This document shows, one piece after another, positions 22,501-34,692 of a DNA stretch of 64,000 bases. Made by a program: the position numbers and the translations under genes. How positions within the stretch are numbered: the stretch's first letter is position 1; each line of letters opens with the position of its first letter. This DNA is from Gnetum montanum. Lineage: Eukaryota > Streptophyta > Gnetopsida > Gnetales > Gnetaceae. The DNA is taken from contig MNCI01036144.1 in NCBI GenBank assembly GCA_015680685.1, positions 350,021-414,020 of the forward strand, in the 5' to 3' direction. The notes under the pieces were generated by a model. It had not been told where the DNA came from. It searched no databases and worked only from the letters and a program-made list of their open reading frames with translations.

Positions 22501-22913
22501 TCCTCGTCTCCTTTTTCACTAATGACGTGGGGGACCTTGCCCTTCAATAATGAATGTTGGCTCTCCTGCCTTGCGTCCCAAATACGTTGGACATTTGTGG
22601 GATGATAATCCCTTATGTCATAATCATCCAAAACGTATTCCGCAATCAGTTCTTGCATGCCATTCTGTGCTAAGGCACGGAAAAGCATGTTAGGGGTAGA
22701 TCTATTTGGGGGTAACACGATGTTACCTTGCAGATCTCTCCATCGCAGTTGTTCATCTTGATGAAAAATAAAAGTAAAGTCAGGGACATACTCATCAGGA
22801 TGAGTATATGTGACCTTAGATTGTTTAGGACCTGGCTGAGCTGGGTTATGCGTATGAGGCTGACCATCTCCTGTATTGCCCTTAGGTGAGTTAATTTCGT
22901 GAGAAGAAGCCAT
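19578..22913 (-). pseudogene. Element B gag-protease polyprotein with two in-frame stops
   Basis: One frame of ~1111 codons from ATG 22913 (MASSHEINSPKG) to TAA 19578 is interrupted only by TAA (21468-21470) and TAG (20892-20894), both explicable as CAA/CAG to stop. Residues 1-315 are polar, with His/Arg/Ser-rich stretches. Residues ~316-465 are the gag core (RLDMNNIPRF, FPRTLTKEAESWYR, IQGWKQGAYEPLD). A knuckle CEVCYYDHPKGCC (CX2CX3H) sits at ~605-617, then a Pro/Gln-rich linker. Residues ~863-975 are a retropepsin-like aspartic protease with active site LLDSGSGAN (DSG at ~880) and the flap-side IIMGRAWL. A ~130-residue tail follows and no reverse transcriptase. Gag packages RNA and the protease would cut it. 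Pro is in the gag frame, as in many plant gypsy elements. Confidence 0.92.
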
Positions 22914-23039
22914 TTCTAATGGTGTGTAATTTCTACCGTTATTTATTGTTCTTGATTAACTGATTAACCCTAAGGTTCGTTAGAGCTCACAACGATGTGA
23001 GTGATATCCCTTATGTTCAATTGGCGTGAAAAAAATTAG

Positions 23040-23057
23040 TCCCCGGCAACGGCGCCA
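23040..23057 (-). other. Element B primer binding site
   Basis: Minus-strand TGGCGCCGTTGCCGGGGA, one base after the 5' LTR; the intact family version. Confidence 0.93.
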
Positions 23058-23058
23058 A

Positions 23059-24133
23059 TGATGAGTGGCGAGGTACCCCTACACTCAACCATATGAATAC
23101 AAGCGTGTACGCGCGATCCGGTCGAACTCCACAGACTAAATGCCTTAACGCCACAAGAAACACTTGGGGTTAATTGTTCGTTGTCTTCCTAGGCTTGCTT
23201 GTATGTGTCACGGTGTATGGTTAAGCAAGTCTGAGGTATATGATTTTTTTGGTATTTTTCAGTTTATCTCCTAAGCTATGAGGGAAGGGGTTGAGAAACT
23301 AACTAACTCTAACTAATGTCCTAAGTCTAAATTAACTAGCGTCTGCATCCGTTCCCACTTACCGGACACACCTTGAACTATGCAACTGTGGCTACCAAAC
23401 GCTAATCGTTACTGGGATCACCACACGTAACGCAAGTGCTCGAAGTGGTCGTACTGAGACACCTATTTAGCCTAAGTGTGATAAGCAGTCGATTCCTTGG
23501 CTAGCCGTACACACCCGTGGATGCTCGTAGCCAAGTCGTACTTATCACATGTTCTAGCCTAGCGATGAGCAGCCGATTCCTTAACTAGCCGTACACATTG
23601 GACTACTACTGGGATTACCAAGCATAGATCATAGAATACGCTACTAGGTTACCAAGCAGCCAATGCTCGTAGTTAAGTCGTACTCACGCGTTGCGACGAG
23701 CAGCCGATTCCTTGGTTAGCCGTACATATCCGTAGATGCTCGTAATCAAGTCGTCCTCGTGCGTACTAGGAAAGCAATAAATAACAATGAAATAAAACCA
23801 TGTACTGCAAGGTTTATCCAATCAAGTTCGTATTTATTGCCATACACAACTGGTGTTCAGGTTACAAAGTTGCTCGAATAAAGAGCCGTTCACTCTAGGA
23901 CTCCTACTACGGGCACATGGGAAAAATTCTAACTCTAGAGGGATCAAACTGCCAGAGCTTCGCTACTTCTAGCCAGGATTGGAAAATGAGGGGAGTTCCA
24001 CCTCTTATTTATAGATATGGCGGTGGACCGCGATATCGCAGGGAAAGACGCGATATCGCGTACGCGATATTGCATGGGTTGCGATATCGCTGCGGCCGCG
24101 ATATTGCGTCACTATGCATGTCTCGTCTCATCA
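23059..24133 (-). repeat. Element B 5' LTR, expanded
   Basis: 1075 bp, 221 bp longer than its partner. The extra length comes from three tandem copies of a unit containing AGCAGCCGATTCCTT and TAGCCGTACA (about 23480-23740), where the 3' LTR has one. U3 palindromes and the TATA region are as in the partner. It ends CTCATCA before the duplication CCAAG. Confidence 0.94.
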
Positions 24134-24138
24134 CCAAG

Positions 24139-24540
24139 TAAGGCTTCCGTGGCCTAGGTAGGGCCTATGCAGCTTGCAAAATGGCATGCATAGCCTAGGT
24201 GAGGCCTATGTAGTTCTAACTAGGGCCTACATGGCACAGGTGGCTAGTGCATTACGAGTACAAGGGTTTTTAATAGTGGCATTGAAGGGGCAAAGATTTT
24301 TGGCATAGCGATGTTCATAGTGCATTGGAGGGGCAGTGATTCCTAGCATTGACGATGTCCATAGTGTGCTAGAAGGGGTAGTGATTCCTAGCACTGGAGG
24401 TGTCTTTGGTGCATCAAAAGGGGTAGTGATTTTCAGTGCTAGTGGTGGGGTAGTGATTTCCAACATTGGCAATGTCCACGGTGCACCAGAAGGGGCAGTG
24501 ATTTTTGACACCAAAGTTAAAAGTCTAGTTTGTCATTAGT
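24139..24540. repeat. Tandem repeats right of element B
   Basis: 24139-24240 has GCCTAGGTAGGGCCTATG-type units. 24300-24520 has ~45-bp units containing GGGGCAGTGATTCCTAGCA, GGGGTAGTGATTCC and AGAAGGGGCAGTGATTTT. This is the same GC-rich minisatellite-like region as 16520-16767, split by element B. Confidence 0.65.
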
Positions 24541-24589
24541 AAGAGGAATGATAATCAAAGTTAAAATGATTCAGCATATTTTATTATAA

Positions 24590-25060
24590 ATTCAAAATAT
24601 AGAGGTATATTTTCAAGAGAAAGAGATGAGCAGTCTAGCTTGAAAGAAGAGAGGGAATTAAGATTCAAATCACAATACAAATTTTAGATTATAAAATTTA
24701 GGAGGAAGAACTAATTTTAGAGGAGGAAGATTGAATTTATGTCCAAAAGCCCAACATGAATCATCATCATCATATGTTCCATGATGCAAATATTGTAAGA
24801 AGAAAGATCACTATAAAGATAGGTGCTAGTAGAAGGTAGGCTTTCCTTCCTACACCTCAAATGATCAATCCAAAACAAATGAAGATAATTCATAGCCTCT
24901 TAATAATTATCAAGAATCTTAAGATAACTCTAAAGAAGAAGATTCAAACTCTAATTTTATTGCCTATCAAATGGTAAAAGAAGTTACTCCATGCACATGG
25001 ATCATTTATAGTGGATGCTCTAATCACTTGAATTCTTTGGTAGTGGATTCTCTAATTATT
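24590..25060 (+). pseudogene. Copia element G: end of gag and start of protease
   Basis: Broken frames give an Arg/Gly-rich stretch, then a canonical CX2CX4HX4C knuckle (CKYCKKKDHYKDRC, ~24785-24830), then TWIIYSGCSNH near 24990. The last is the copia protease site WIIDSGCSNH with Asp changed to Tyr. Several stops occur. The frame is cut at ~25060 by the gypsy block and copia G resumes at ~38880. Confidence 0.7.
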
Positions 25061-27133
25061 GAGAAAAACAAATATCCAAAAAGAAAATAACTAAAAAGGC
25101 TCCAACACTACTCACAAAATCCAAATCAAAATTAAAGTTGATACTTATTGAAAAATGTGACATACATAAGTATCCAACCTCCTTACCAAGAAAGATAACC
25201 CATGTAAGCATTGCAAAATAAGTTTGACACTTACCAAAAAGGTCAACTTGTATATGTGTCAAGTTCCTTACTAAGAAACATGACTCATGTAAGCATTGCA
25301 AAGATTGTTAGAACACCCACCAAGAAAGATGACTTGCATATGTATTACTAACTCAAACCCAAATCCAACTAATTACAAAATATTAACTATACATATAAAC
25401 ATATCAAATAATCCTAGGTAGTCAGGATACATATTCAAAATGGTGCCAAAACTAAATGAAAGCTCTAGATCCAAGAAAGATGTTATTAAATAGAAATTCT
25501 AAGATGGCTAAAAATGATAAAAGCTAAAAATACAAGTTCTAAAGCTTGACTTAAAATGCATACAAAATTTGAAAAAGGAATTTAAATTCCTATAATTCAT
25601 TCTAAGCTACTAAAATTCTAAAAATGCAATCTGTTTTTATTTTCAGACTTGTAGGCATTTTCATAAACCTTTAGAAGCTATATTTTTTGTCTTTTTCTCA
25701 AATTTTCATTACCCAAGGCTATGGATCACTTTATAAAAGTTACCTAGTTTTCATGCTACATTAAAAGGCAACATCATTGTGCATCATGATGTTCATTGAG
25801 ACTTTGTGATGGGGTCATGATGGATGGAAAAGGGTGTCTTGATATCCATGTTAGTGAGTTAATTAATTTACCTTTTGATCCATTTTCATTTGGCATCATT
25901 TCATAGGTTAAAATTAGAATTATGGCTAAAAATGTAGTTGTATGGCTCAAAAATTTGGCGAAATAGAAATTTTGTTAAAATGAAGAAAAACAAGATTCAA
26001 ATATTTTCTAACATCCCATGCATAAAAATAAATATAAAAAAAATAAAACTAAAAAAATATGGATAAAATAATCACATCTAAATAATAGGAATTCTATCAA
26101 ATAGTTAAATAAATATAGATCACATAAAACAAATGCGTATAGGACCAAAATGCAAAAAGCCCATAAATAAGAGGAAAATACCAAATTTCCTTACCAAAAA
26201 TGATAGCTTCAATCTCCAAACAAGCTCAAACCCTATGTAAAACTAAAGGTTAATGATGAGATATACAAAAACTCTAAAACAAGATTTGAAACTAAGTTCT
26301 TACCAAGGTTTCTAAATGATCAGGCAAATCTAAATCTATCTTCTCTCCAAATTGGGAGGATCTCCTTCTCTAGTTCTATTACCAAGATGTTGGAAATGCA
26401 AATCCATGATTTTTAATGAAATGGTTGTTAAGTATTTATGCTCATAAAGGTATGGCATGGCTGGCTAAAAAGGGTAATTCTATTGGAATAACTAAAAGTG
26501 AAAGAAAATCTTAATTTTCAAAAATTAAATGGGGATAATATTCTAACATGAACTTGTACCTAGCATTAACATAATAGGTACCTCCTTTATGAGTTAGCTA
26601 GTAACTATGTCTAAGTCAAAACTAATAACAAATAAGATCTAAATATAACTAACCAAGATACTATCATGATATTCTTTAAAACTTGACCTAAATAAAATTA
26701 AAACTAAAAATAAAAATATATTTATTTCCAAAATTAGTTTATATAAACAAATACAAAGTAATCCAAATAAAGCATATCACAACCAATGTAGCACCCCATG
26801 TGCTTCTAACCCATTCAATGCCTACTACTTGCTAACTAATACTCCAACAAAAGAGGTTAATGCACATATGATAAATTAAAGAAATGTATAATAGTAAAAC
26901 TATTAAAAATAAAATAAAAAATAAAATAAAATAAAATATAAATTAATATATTAAAATATTAAATGAAAAAGTCATCAAAGAAAGGAATAATAAGGCACAA
27001 AGCTCAATTAATACAAGCATAGTTATAAAAAAAAGGTTAATAAAGCATAAGATATAGGTCCAATACAAAAATTAAATGGTTCATAATACAAACATACTAA
27101 GGGATAAGAGTGTCTAAGCTAGGCATGTTACAC
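25060..27133 (-). repeat. Element K: probable long gypsy LTR, 3' copy
   Basis: Directly follows (on the minus strand) the chromodomain end and a purine tract AAGAAAGAGGAGTG, and starts TGTAACATGCC. Homologous, in the same orientation, to 37560-38867. Shared blocks: ACAAATATCCAAAAAG at the left, TTCTAAGATGG, TAACTAACCAAG, and AAAGAGGTTAATG...CACATATGATAAATTAA at the right. ~900 bp (25660-26560) have no counterpart in the second copy. The left edge is uncertain. Confidence 0.55.
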
Positions 27134-30100
27134 ACTCCTCTTTCTTAAGAATCTTTGTCCTAGAAGATCCCAAGGTGTAAGGTATAAAGATCTTTTCTAC
27201 TTCCCATGTTGCTTCTTCAGCTTCATGCCTCTTCCAAATAACCTTCACCATTGAAATAATTTTATTTCTTAATCTTCTTTCCATTCTATTTTCAATATTG
27301 AGTGATCAATCTACAAAGATGACATCAAATTGAAGACGTATATCCTATCAATCTATTCTATGACTAGAATTTCCAACATACTTTCTTAGAATGAAAATGT
27401 AAAACACATAATGAATTGAATACAATTATTGTAAAAGTTGAAGCTAATGAGAAACTTATCCAAATTTTCTTAATAAAAAAAGAATTAATGTAGTGAGGTG
27501 ATACATTTTCTTTTTTTGCCAAACCACATCATTTTTTTCAAAGCTTAAACATTGAGAAACACTTAATCACCAATGCTAATCTCTAAAGCTCATCTTCTAT
27601 AATTCACATACTTTATGAATCTACATTGAACTACCTATAATCTACCTCTAACAGTCTTAATCTATTTAGTAATCTCTTCAATGATATCTATCATGGTCTT
27701 TTATCTATCCTCTATAGAATCCTAGTAAAGATGTATATAGCAAGATCTATCATACAACACTTCATAAAGTGATACTTTTAAACAATCCTAATAACTATTG
27801 TTGTATGCAACATGTCCCAATAGGAGAAATTTATTGCAATGGTCTTTGCAATCTAAGGTATTATCTTGAAGCATATTTTGTAAAATTTAGTTTTTTCTCT
27901 TCATCTAACCATCTATCTAAGAATGATTGCTAAGTTGAGATTCAACATAGTACCTAGGCTCTTTTCCAAATACTAGTAAAATCTAGAAGTAAACTTAGTA
28001 TCTCTATGTATCATAATCTTATTTGAAACTCCATGCAATATGATAATCTCATGTAAGAATAATTGAGCAATCTCCTTTGCACTAGTTGTTTCTTTCGTAA
28101 CCAAGAAGTGGGAAGATTTGGTAAAAAGATCTATGATCACAAGGATATAATCGTTTTCTCTCTTCGTACAAGTTAATGTTGTAATGAAATCTATGTTAAT
28201 GGTTTTTCATTTTCATATTGGAATGACGTGTGAGAGAAGAAATCTAGAAGGCCTTTAATTCGCTAGCTTAATCTACTGACTTACCAAACACATAGATACA
28301 TACTTACCAACTTATTTTTGTATACTAGACTACTATTATTGTCTCTTGATGTTGTGATATATTTTATTACTACTAAGATGAAATTGGTACTTACTCAAGT
28401 GAGCCTCATCAAGTATGTTCTATTTGACTACAACTGGCACATACATTCTATCCTTAAATCTTAACAAGCAAGAACTATCAATTGAAAATGCTATGTCTAC
28501 TAGAGAAAGAGTTGTAATTGTCTCTTAACACCAAGAATCCAGAGTCTATTGAGATTTTATTTCATATTTCAAACTAGGTAAGATAGTGAGACTATAGAAT
28601 TTCCTAGCTACCCTACTTAGTGCATCTACAACCTTGTTGCCTTTTTTCTAAATGATACTACACTATGAAGTTAAAATCTACCAGAAGCTCTACCCATCTC
28701 CTCTATCTTCTATTAAACTATGAATGATTCATAATATATTGTAGGTTCTTATGATCTATCCAAAAGGTAACATGTTCTTCATATAAATAATGTTTTCAAA
28801 TCTTAAGAAAAAAAATAAGGGTATTAAGATCTATATCATAAGTTGGATAATTGCTCTTATGAGGTTTTAGCTATGTAAAAGCATAAGGCAACATCTTACC
28901 ATATTGTATAAGAACACCTCATAAACCTTCTTCTAAAGCATTTATGTAAGCATCATAAGGCTTATCATGAATTGATGAAATTAAGATAGTTGCCAAAATC
29001 AATCTTTGATTCAACTCCTCACCTTTTGACAACTATTCATCTAAGAGAAAACATAGCCCTTTCTTAGCCACTTATGTAGAGTATAATAATCTTAGAAAAA
29101 TCCTTTTTAAATATACTATAATATTATGCTAGACCCAAGAAACTTCTAACTTCATTAACTATGATTAGAATAGGCCAAGATTTAATCATTGCTATCTTAG
29201 AAGAATTAATAGCTATACCTGCTCCCCACACCACATGACCAAAGAACTATATCTCTCTATTCAAAAATATATACTTAGAAGCATGGCCATACAACTATTG
29301 TTTTCTCAAAGTCTACAATACTATTGTTGAATGCTCCTCTTTGTCCTTAGAGTAAACCAAAATTTCATGAATGAAGAAAATAATAAATTGGTCTATGTAA
29401 GAATGTAACCCACTATTCATCATGTCCAAATAACATGACTAAGAACTCATAATATCCATAACATGTCCTAAATATTTTCTTAGGTACATTCTCCTCTCCC
29501 AGCCTAACTTGATAATAAGCATAGTTTAATTCAATCTTAGAGAATATCACAGCTACTATTACTTAATGAAAAAAATCATTAATCCCTAGTAGAGGATACT
29601 AATTTCTTACTATAATCTAATTTAGTTACTTGTAATAAATGTACAATCTTAAAATACTATCATTCTTCTTCACAAAGAACTCTGATGCATTCCATAGTGA
29701 AACACATGGCAGATCATACCTTTGTCCAACATCTCCTGAATTTACATCTTGAGTTTTGCTAACTCCACTAAAGATATTCAATGAGGTATCTTAAACATTA
29801 GTTGTGTTTGAGACTTAAGTGTAATCTCAAACTCAATCTCTCTATGAGAAGACATCCCAAAAGGTTATTTCTTAAACATATCTAAGAACTCTTAAACCAT
29901 CAAAATTTGATCTATCTCCTACTTAGGCTCTTCATGCACTGAAATCATGAAATAACTTTGACATTTCTTGAATCATTGTTGAAACTTCTTAGTTGTTATC
30001 AAGTTAAGCTTAATCTACCTCTAACTTATTTGAATTGTAACTATCTTCCTACTTGAAGATATAAGTATGAGAGATTTATTTTCTATAATCTAAAAATTCT

Positions 30101-30680
30101 TCATACTTAGATAACTAGTTCATCCCAAGAATCACATCATGATCTCCAAGTTACATCACCATTAGATCATTGCATCATATGTTATATCATCATTTAAGTT
30201 GAGAAAAAAATCTCAAAAACTATGATATTAGAAGATTGAGCTATTTGAAATACCAAGGAAGAATACATGCTTGATGACACAAGTTGAAAATGGGGAACAA
30301 GTCTACTATCCATAAAAGAATAATGGTCTTTAGGATGAAGTGAAATCAAGAAAGAAAATCCACCAATATTACCTATTATGTACATGATAATGTTGGGATT
30401 TTCATACAAGTATTGTTTTATCAATGCATAGACTCTTCCTCTACATCTTGAATCTTTGCTTTGAATAGCTTTCTTGCTTTATGAGTTGGTTGCTACATTA
30501 ATATTACCTCCAGATACCCTATTGGGACACTGTTACTATCTATATTCAAGTTTATTACAAGAACAACAATTTGGACAATCATGTCTATAGTGTTTAGTTT
30601 ATCCATAAACAAAGAATATGGTTAAACGATTAAAAGGGCTACTTTCTCCTAAGGTCCTAGCATGCTTAGAGGTCCTAGGT
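27134..30680 (-). pseudogene. Element K: chromovirus-type gypsy pol with gag end, degenerate
   Basis: Read leftward from 30680: a damaged gag knuckle pair near 30600 (RHDCPNC), a 76-residue open piece at the protease position (30424-30194), and reverse transcriptase at ~29640-29110 (FSKIELNYAYYQVRL; then IYSKDKEEHST with the YLDD-like motif altered to FIHEI; VRSFLGLAYY). RNase H follows at ~28800-28640 (DHKNLQYI, RRWVELLVDF), the integrase core at ~28230-28080 (IDFITTL, IDLFTKSSHF), and a chromodomain end at ~27250-27150 (VIWKRHEAEEATWE). Stops and frameshifts are many. Copia J and other pieces separate it from its 5' side. Confidence 0.8.
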
Positions 30681-30699
30681 TTATTCATAGGTGAAGATA

Positions 30700-31773
30700 T
30701 CTATTAGCCTTTTGGTATGTCAAAACCTTAAGAAAAATGGAAAAGATAGAATGGTTTTTTTGGATAACGTGTTTGCAGGACATGAACAAGAACTCCACAA
30801 TGAGGTACGAGAACTTAACAAGATGAGATCTACAATGAGATGACAAGGTGAATACTACATGGAAAAGATGAGAACATGAACAAGAATGGACCAAAAACAA
30901 AGGTTACAAACCAATTGAAGATGCTCCAAGGGTTGAGAAGAAGACAAATTAATGGCAGAAAGCCTATGAAGATAAGGAACAAAAGTTGAGGAGACGTCTA
31001 CTATTTTTAGGATATGTCTCCATCACAAAGTAGATATCTCCGTAGAGACATTACACTTTTAAAATGTCTCTCTAGAATTGAGGCCAATATCAGGTAGATG
31101 TTTCTACCATGATGAAGACATCTACACTAGCAGTTGGATAGCTTTTGCATGAATTTTAAGTAGTTTTCTAAAACTCCAAGACTATAAGAACACACCAAAT
31201 TCCTGGGAATTGTGTAAGCACTATTCACATAAAAGTAATAATTGTCATATATATGCTATTGTACTTTTGTTCTTCATTGTTACATTATTTTCTTAATTGT
31301 ATCTTGTGTTGAGCTTCAAATACAAGGATTTGTAAATTTAATTACATTATTTCTTTGTCTTTTTTTCTCTTTCTTGTATTCATGTAGGGTTGATGTGCTT
31401 CTTGTGAGAAGGCATCATCATTAAGCTTATTAGGATCCTATGGGATTGAGTGTTTTTGCAACATCAAAACACTATGGAGCAGAGATCAATTTTGTAAAGG
31501 TTGTGGGATCCTTGAAATTACATTGTGAGTTTGTTGGGGCCTTATGGGGTTGAGTCGTTTCGTTGCAACGAAACACTCGAGTGTAGAGCCTGGAGCTTGT
31601 ATAGGGTGTGGTACCCTTCAAACGACATTTTTTAAAAAATAAAGTCTAAAGGTGTGCAAGGATTCTACCCTTCGAGTGTGGACATACCTGAGTTGGAGAA
31701 CCATGTAAAATTAGGTGTGGTTTTTGTGGTTGATCAATTTTTTAATTTGGTGAACTTAATTAATCCCCCTTCT
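30700..31773 (+). repeat. Copia element J: 5' LTR, approximate limits
   Basis: Lies directly before a tRNA-Met-type primer site and a copia gag. Contains ATGTCTAC-type motifs at ~30970-31130 and ACTATAAGAAC at ~31180 as a possible TATA box. It ends in a TTAATCCCCCTTCTAAG stretch, as in SIRE/Maximus-like copia LTRs. The left edge is a guess and no 3' partner was found. Confidence 0.45.
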
Positions 31774-32385
31774 AAGTTCTCAAACCTTAAGTAGTATTAA
31801 AGCCTAGTACTCTTTCATTTGACGTAAACTTTCAAGAGTGAACCATGGGGGGGATATCCTACACAAAGCCACCAATGTTTGATGGGTTAAATTTTTCTTA
31901 TTGGAAGGCAAAGATGCAAGGATTCTTCGACTGAATGGAGTTCAAGGTATGGGAGTCCATCCTTGAAGGCTACAGACCACTTGTCTATAGCACAACAAAG
32001 GCCCTCAAACCTTGGAGTAAGTGGATACAAGAAGAAAGAGATAAGTTTATGTATGATTCTAAAGCAAAAAATTGTTTATAAGTTCTCAAATCTCAAGTAG
32101 TATTAGAGCTTGGTACTCTTTCATTCGACATCAACTTTCAAAAATGAATCATGTAGGGGATATCCTACACAAAGCCACCAATGTTCTATGGGTTAAATTT
32201 TTCTTATTGGAAGGCAAATATGTAAGGCTTCTTCAACTCAATGGAGTTTAAGGCATGGGAGTCCATCCTTGAAGGCTACACACCACTTGTCGATAATCCA
32301 ACAAAGACCCTCAAACCTTGGAGTAAGTGGATACAAGAAGAAAGAGATAAGTTTATGTATGATTTTAAAGAAAAAAATTGTTTAT
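31774..32385 (+). repeat. 306-bp tandem duplication over copia J primer site and gag start
   Basis: 31774-32079 and 32080-32385 are head-to-tail copies. Each has the primer-site remnant (AGTATTAAAGCC in copy 1; AGTATTAGAGCTTGG in copy 2, compare TGGTATCAGAGC) and the gag start. Copy 1 has TGA at 31932. Copy 2 has TAG right after its ATG and a TAA further on. Confidence 0.9.
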
Positions 32386-33720
32386 ATTGTGCATTAAATA
32401 AATACGAGTTTAATAGAGTAGCTAGATGTAAAAATACTAAAGAAATTTGGGAAACTTTTGAAACTACTTATGAGGGAACATTGATAGTTAAGCAATCTAA
32501 ACTTTCAGTTTTGCAAAGTGAGTATGAGAAACTTAGAATGAGAGAAGGTGAAAAGATAAAAGATTATTTATCTAGGGAAAATGATCTAGTTGTGGCAATT
32601 AGGAGTACAAGTAAGGACTTTCCTAAAAGTGATGTTATAATAAAAATGATTAGAATCCTGCAACCTAAATTTAGACCTAAGGTCATAGCTATGGAAGAGA
32701 TTAGAGATTTTTTAGTTGTAAAATTTGAAGAGCTCAAAAGTGCCCTTATAGCTTATGAAATGAATCTCATAAGTGAAGGGGAAATAAAAGAAAAACCCAT
32801 TACCTTGAAATTAGCATCCAAAGAAAAGGAACTGGGTGAACAAGGAATAAATAATGAAGAAGAAATAGCACTTCTATCAAGAAGGCTATAAAGACTTACA
32901 GAGAAATGGGGTAAGAGATTCAATCAAAAAGGCCCCAATCAATTTAATGCCAAAAGTAAGGAAAGAAGTAATAATTTTCCAAATTCTAATTTTGATTCTT
33001 CTTCAATAGAATTTTGGGTATGTGGTGGAAGAGGTCATGTGGCCTCTGAATGTCCTAGCAATGGCAAGTTGCAATGAAGGCTAGGAGTGATATTGTTGCA
33101 AAAAAGACCAACTTCTACTCAAGCTAGGATGATGGTGGATGAGGCTACAAAATACTCACATCTCATTTGCATGGCTCTCACATATGATGATGTTAGATTC
33201 TCAGATGATGATCACTTTGAAAATGATGAAGAAAGATATGATTTTTTGTGTAAAGAACTTCTTTCTTTTCAAAATATTTGCATAAAGTTGAATAAGTAAC
33301 TAAAAATCAAGAATCAAGATATTTCTTCATTAAATATAAAGATTTTAGATTTTACCAAAGAAATCTGAAACCCAAGGGCTGAGAATGAAAAACTAATGCT
33401 ATCTTATGAGTAGACTAGGGAAGAACTTACAAATACTAAACTTATAAATGAAAGGCTGGTCAAGGAAAAGGAATCTCTTTGAATAGTTCTTGGGCAAGGA
33501 AGAAGTCCAAAAGATAAAAGTGAACTAGGATGCTGTCAACAAGTATCTACAGCAACCTCATCTGGACAAAAAGCCCCATCAAAGATTAAGGTAACTACTG
33601 ATACTCCTTTTGATCAAAAAGTAACTTCAAAGTTTAATAACTTTAATCCCAACAAAAGGGTTAGGTGCTACTATTTTAATAGACTTGGGCATAAAAAATG
33701 GATTTTAAATTTAAAGTATT
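31845..33720 (+). pseudogene. Copia element J: gag, degenerate
   Basis: Copy 1 starts at ATG 31845 with KPPMFDGLNFSYWKAKM, the usual start of SIRE/Maximus-like copia gag (PPxFDGxNYxxWKxKM). After the duplication, the open frame 32241-32891 carries NKYEFNRVARCKNTKEIW, YEKLRMREGEKIKDY and LQPKFRPKV, the UBN2-type gag domain. A knuckle FWVCGGRGHVASECP (~33010) has lost its first Cys. A second knuckle (CYYFNRLGHKKW, ~33665) is also damaged. No protease follows. Several stops occur. Confidence 0.8.
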
Positions 33721-34029
33721 ATCACATAAACACCTAGATGTATCACAAAACTCCTTGGTCTTAACCAAATGTGTCTAGAAATGAAACTACGTAGGAAAAC
33801 AAGAAAATATGAACAACTCAAAAGGACAAGGGAATGAGGATAGTATGGAGAATAAAAAAGAAGAAATATGAGAATGAGAAGACTCTCTCCAACAAATTTG
33901 TGAAAGGGAACCAAGCCTTGGAAATCGAAGAAATTTGTGTGAGAAGAGAAGCCTCAAAAGAGGAATCTCATTCTCAAGCTCACTAGGCATCTTTATTCTC
34001 CTTAGTAAGAAAGGTAATTAAAGGTAAGT

Positions 34030-34690
34030 ATTTGATTCATTGTGTATATCTCTTAAGACTATAATCCTTGGCAGCCATTCCTAAACCCCATCTTGCTAAA
34101 CCTCATCCTTCTAAGAAATATTCATCAAGATGTCTCCCATGAGACATCTAGATGTCACAAGAGATGTTTACCTCTTAAAGGCGATGTCTACTTGAGTTTT
34201 AGTTCATTGTAGATGAGATGTCTACTTCTCAAAGGAGATGTCTACTTGAGTTTTAGTTCATCGTAGATGAGATGTATACTTCTCAAAGGAGACGTCTACC
34301 TATAGTTTTTAGTCATGAATGAGATGCCTATCTTTCAAAGGAGATGTCTATCTTTTCATTAAAAACACTCATTGAGCATGGTTATATAAACCCAAACCCT
34401 TATTTTTCCTTCATCCAAACATAAGATGACCAAGGGAAGATGACCAAGGCTTCATCTACAATTAGCAATTTCTGTAATTTTCTCCAAATCCATCACTTAC
34501 AAGAAGGTTGAAACATTAAGGCTGTTTCCTAGAAAGAGCAAAAATTCAATAAAAGCTTTTTCTAGCTCTACCAACACCTACAATACTCAATTTAGATCCA
34601 TTAGTGCCTAGCATTAGTTTGAGGTAACTTGAACCATCTCTATCATTTCTGAGTGATTTCTTTCTTTCTAGCAGCATTAATAGAAGGAGT
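34030..34690 (+). promoter_or_regulatory. LTR- or leader-like region with ATGTCTAC repeats and TATA box
   Basis: 34180-34345 has about three ~53-bp units with GATGTCTACTTGAG and GAGATGTCTACTTCTC. TATATAAACCC follows at ~34383, about 310 bp before the frame at 34693. The LTRs of element E use the same ATGTCTAC motif upstream of their TATA box. The element type is not certain. Confidence 0.5.
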
Positions 34691-34692
34691 TA

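Larger units (their letters stand above)
16768..24133 (-). mobile_element. Element B: complete non-autonomous gypsy-type LTR retrotransposon (gag-protease)
   Basis: LTRs 16768-17621 (3') and 23059-24133 (5') are flanked by a perfect 5-bp duplication CCAAG (16763-16767, 24134-24138). Primer site and polypurine tract are intact. The interior encodes one gag-protease frame (22913-19578) and a ~1.95-kb spacer. No reverse transcriptase, RNase H, integrase or ORF3 is present. In the first ~400 bp the LTRs differ at about 19 positions by eye (~5%), so it is the youngest complete element here and has the best-kept protein frame. It would need enzymes in trans. Confidence 0.95.

Noticed and set aside
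24227-24539. Open frames of 95 and 67 codons with a periodic protein
   Set aside because: They are translations of the ~45-bp tandem repeat on opposite strands.
34180-34345. Regular direct repeats considered as a CRISPR-like array
   Set aside because: Only about three ~53-bp tandem units with no unique spacers, in a plant promoter-like region.
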